Assembly (NCBI RefSeq): GCF_000003815.2
Contig: NC_049985.1
Coordinates: forward strand, 19,649,893 to 19,713,892
Direction of reading: 5' to 3'
DNA: 64,000 nt
Source: Branchiostoma floridae
Taxonomy: Eukaryota; Chordata; Leptocardii; Amphioxiformes; Branchiostomatidae
Shown here: in pieces, positions 62,201-64,000 of the stretch
Layout of the letters: the number at the start of each line of letters is the position of its first letter
Position numbering within the stretch: position 1 is the first letter of the stretch
The notes under the pieces: model-generated
Database searches by the model: none
What the model saw: only the letters and a program-made list of their open reading frames with translations
Told to the model about the DNA's origin: nothing
Translations under genes and position numbers: made by a program

Positions 62201-63167
62201 GCTTGTAATACTCTTGTTGTCATGGTCTTTTTTAATTCATTTTTACAGTTAAAATATTATAGGAAGGTATTCAACAGCTATGTCCACATTTTGTGTTGGT
62301 TAAAGAAGCACAAAAGCGGTCAGACGGCTATACAGAAGAGACACAAGTGAAAAATCGTGCGACGCTGGAAAAATTTTGAACATCATCCGATGCGTTGCGA
62401 TGGCTTACGATGCTTACGATTTTGTTGCGATGTACTGCGCTCATCCTACGATATGCGGAATAGTCCATCGCAAGGAGTCGTACGCGCTTTGTGACCGGGG
62501 CTTTAAGGGCAGAACCCGCTGTACGTGCCAAAACGTGGGCAATCTTTTGGGACCCGTAAGTGGTAAGTACCGCCTCCGTACGAACTCGTAGGGAATCCGA
62601 AGGATTTGGGAGCACGCAGACACGCCGTAGAACTTTACGTGCAGGCAAAACTTTGTGTGCCATCGGGCTGCGTATTCGCCCTCCGTACGTGCCAGTACGG
62701 GCGACGCGCCTGCCCTGTACAGCCTGAACGTTTTCAGAAATACGTGGCCCCCCTAAAAAAACGTACGGACAAATTGCACGTACGGCGGGTTGTGCCCTTA
62801 GCTTAACGTAGCCTTACGTCCCAGCCTTGTCATCCGATAAGCTTGAGAAGCATTCGTTTCGGGATGAGTTGGCCGTTGTGTTGGCTGGGGAACTGTAGTC
62901 TGCGTACGTATGGCATGCTGAGAAACAGTGGTTTCAGGATGAGCGGTCTGTTGTGTTGCTTGGTAAGTTGTGCTCTGTGTACGCATGATGTGCTGGGAAA
63001 AAGGTGGTTCGTGGATGAGTTGGCCGTTGTGTCGGCTGGGAAACTGAAGGCATCTTTGTGGCTGTGGGCTGATAAGTTGGGTGTTGTGTCTCCTGTAGAA
63101 CCGTGCTCTGTGTACGCATGACATGCTGAGAAACATTGGTTTCAGAATAAGTTGGACGATGTGTAGG
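59285..63167 (-). CDS. Thr/Pro-rich stalked single-pass membrane protein, last two exons (partial)
   Basis: Final exon 59511-59285 follows a good acceptor and encodes a Lys/Thr stretch, a membrane helix (AMVCVGCAVGIISLAMLGYW), basic stop-transfer HRRKHQKR, an acidic DGDEEE segment and the C-terminus SEIY. The preceding exon 63167-62818 has a pyrimidine-rich acceptor (CCTTCTTCTCTCCAG) and a GTAAGG donor whose phase (one base) complements the two leading bases of the last exon. It encodes tandem 27-33-residue units such as PTQRPTHPETNVSQ and HVMRTQSTVLQ, mucin-like and probably O-glycosylated. One extra base near 63000 shifts the Thr/Pro-rich frame in mid-exon; an alternative frame stays open throughout. 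The 5' exons lie beyond 64000. Family not identified. Confidence 0.6.
59512..60362. other. Intron of the stalked membrane-protein gene, unique part
   Basis: A C-run of about 13 bases near 59644 and otherwise AT-rich DNA. No exon signal recognised before the transposon palindrome. Confidence 0.4.
60363..61435. mobile_element. TIR element (AAGCCCCGGTCACAAG), copy 1
   Basis: Left end CTTAAGCCCCGGTCACAAG, right end CTTGTGACCGGGGCTTAAG, both continuing into AATCGTACGA / TCGTACGATT. About 1.07 kb without an intact ORF. It abuts copy 2 directly, in opposite orientation. Confidence 0.85.
61436..62506. mobile_element. TIR element (AAGCCCCGGTCACAA), copy 2, inverted
   Basis: CTTAAGCCCCGGTCACAAAG at the left, CTTTGTGACCGGGGCTTTAA at the right. 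Interior is the reverse complement of copy 1 with scattered changes, so 60363-62506 forms a 2.1-kb near-palindrome centred on AAGCTT near 61435. Confidence 0.85.
62507..62817. other. Stretch between transposon palindrome and stalk exon
   Basis: GC-richer DNA with repeated CGTACG and ACGTGCC words (TACGTGCCAGTACGG, GTACGTGCCAAAACG). No exon or RNA gene supported. Confidence 0.35.
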
Positions 63168-63206
63168 CTGGAGAGAAGAAGGAATGTGCATGGATGTTGT
63201 CAGTGA

Positions 63207-63790
63207 AGCCCCGGTCACAAGAATCGTACGACGTCCTTGCGATGGCATATTACGCCTATCGCACGATGATCACAGTCGATCGCAGCTAAATCGTAAGCAA
63301 AATCAGCCATCGCAGAGCATCGGATGATGTTCAAAATTTTTCCAGCGTCGTACGATTTTTCACTCGTGTCTCTTCTGTATAGCCGTCTGACCGTTTTTGT
63401 GCTTCTTTAACCAACAAAATGTGGACATAGCTGCTGAATACCTTCCTATAATATCTTTAACTGTAAAAATGAATTAAAAAAGACCATGACAACAAGAGTA
63501 TTACAAGCAAAAGTTCAAATCAAGCGTGAGTACTGGTATGGTTCTCTCGGCCTGCTTGCCGGCTATACGTGTCAGGCTCTTTCGAAGATCGTATCATGAT
63601 ATGCTATCAACAAAAAGATGCCATCATACAAAAATCATATCATAAGCATTATATCATATATATTTCCGACTCATAGAGCCTGCCTTTATGTTTGAGTTGT
63701 CCCCATGGTTATTACCATTATGGTAAACTGACCCAAGACCGACGAGAGCTGAGATTTGATCTAATTATCAACTCACGTGCATGAAGCGTG
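63207..63790. mobile_element. TIR element (AAGCCCCGGTCACAAG), copy 3, truncated
   Basis: Begins GAAGCCCCGGTCACAAGAAT and runs parallel to copy 1 to about 63790, where homology stops. Begins about 40 bp outside the stalk exon acceptor. Confidence 0.85.
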
Positions 63791-63948
63791 TTAGTGAGAA
63801 ATGTTACATGTCTCGTCGTCGTTGATTCCTCAGTAGTTGGACCTTTCAAATGAAAATAAAAAAGGGAAATATACTCGTATTTATGGTTTCCGCCGCATCA
63901 GTTGCAACATTATATTATGCAAATGATATGGACAGTCCCTTAAGATCC

Positions 63949-64000
63949 GGTCACAAGATTCGTACGATGTCCTTGCGATGGCATATTCCGCATATCGTAC
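63949..64000. mobile_element. TIR element, start of copy 4 at the window edge
   Basis: CTTAAGATCCGGTCACAAGA followed by CGTACGATGTCCTTGCGATG repeats the left terminus of the family; the element continues beyond the window. Confidence 0.75.

Overview
This window looks like nuclear DNA of an invertebrate chordate, most likely a lancelet (amphioxus, Branchiostoma). Its proteins align directly with vertebrate orthologues, the genes have short exons with GT-AG introns of about 0.4-5 kb, and the space between exons is packed with short non-autonomous DNA transposons, tRNA-derived SINEs and tandem repeats. The species is an inference from overall character; no marker in the window proves it.

Five protein genes can be supported. 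(1) 151-7472, minus: the first ten coding exons of RRM1, the large subunit of ribonucleotide reductase. The 3' part lies beyond position 1. (2) 8886-10124, plus: a complete two-exon RibD_C / dihydrofolate-reductase-like NADPH enzyme of bacterial type. (3) 17598-26697, minus: a complete six-exon SRD5A3 (polyprenol reductase). Its first exon sits at the edge of a satellite array and two of its splice acceptors lie in local tandem duplications. (4) 50779-54878, plus: a two-exon leucine-rich-repeat single-pass receptor with a long acidic tyrosine-motif tail. (5) 59285-63167, minus: the last two visible exons of a Thr/Pro-rich stalked membrane protein whose 5' end lies beyond 64000.

Layout: 1-7.6 kb RRM1; 7.6-8.9 kb divergent intergenic region; 8.9-10.1 kb RibD-like gene; 10.1-17.6 kb gene-free, with transposons and a 21-bp minisatellite; 17.6-26.7 kb SRD5A3; 26.6-27.6 kb satellite; 27.6-34 kb repeats; 34.1-34.7 kb remnant of a non-LTR retrotransposon; 35.9-38.5 kb a decayed array of histone H4 pseudogenes; 39-50 kb gene-poor, including one copy of a 1.2-kb segmental duplication, two SINEs and a 1.36-kb hAT-like element; 50.2-54.9 kb the LRR receptor; 55-58 kb the second copy of the duplication and hairpin elements; 58.8-64 kb the stalked membrane protein with a 2.1-kb transposon palindrome in its intron.

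The genes do not form a pathway. RRM1 makes deoxynucleotides, SRD5A3 makes dolichol for N-glycosylation in the ER, and the two membrane proteins are probably surface molecules. The most distinctive content is the dense set of mobile elements, many with clean terminal inverted repeats (TIRs) and target-site duplications (TSDs), and a 62-nt hairpin preserved almost unchanged in two copies of an otherwise diverging duplication.
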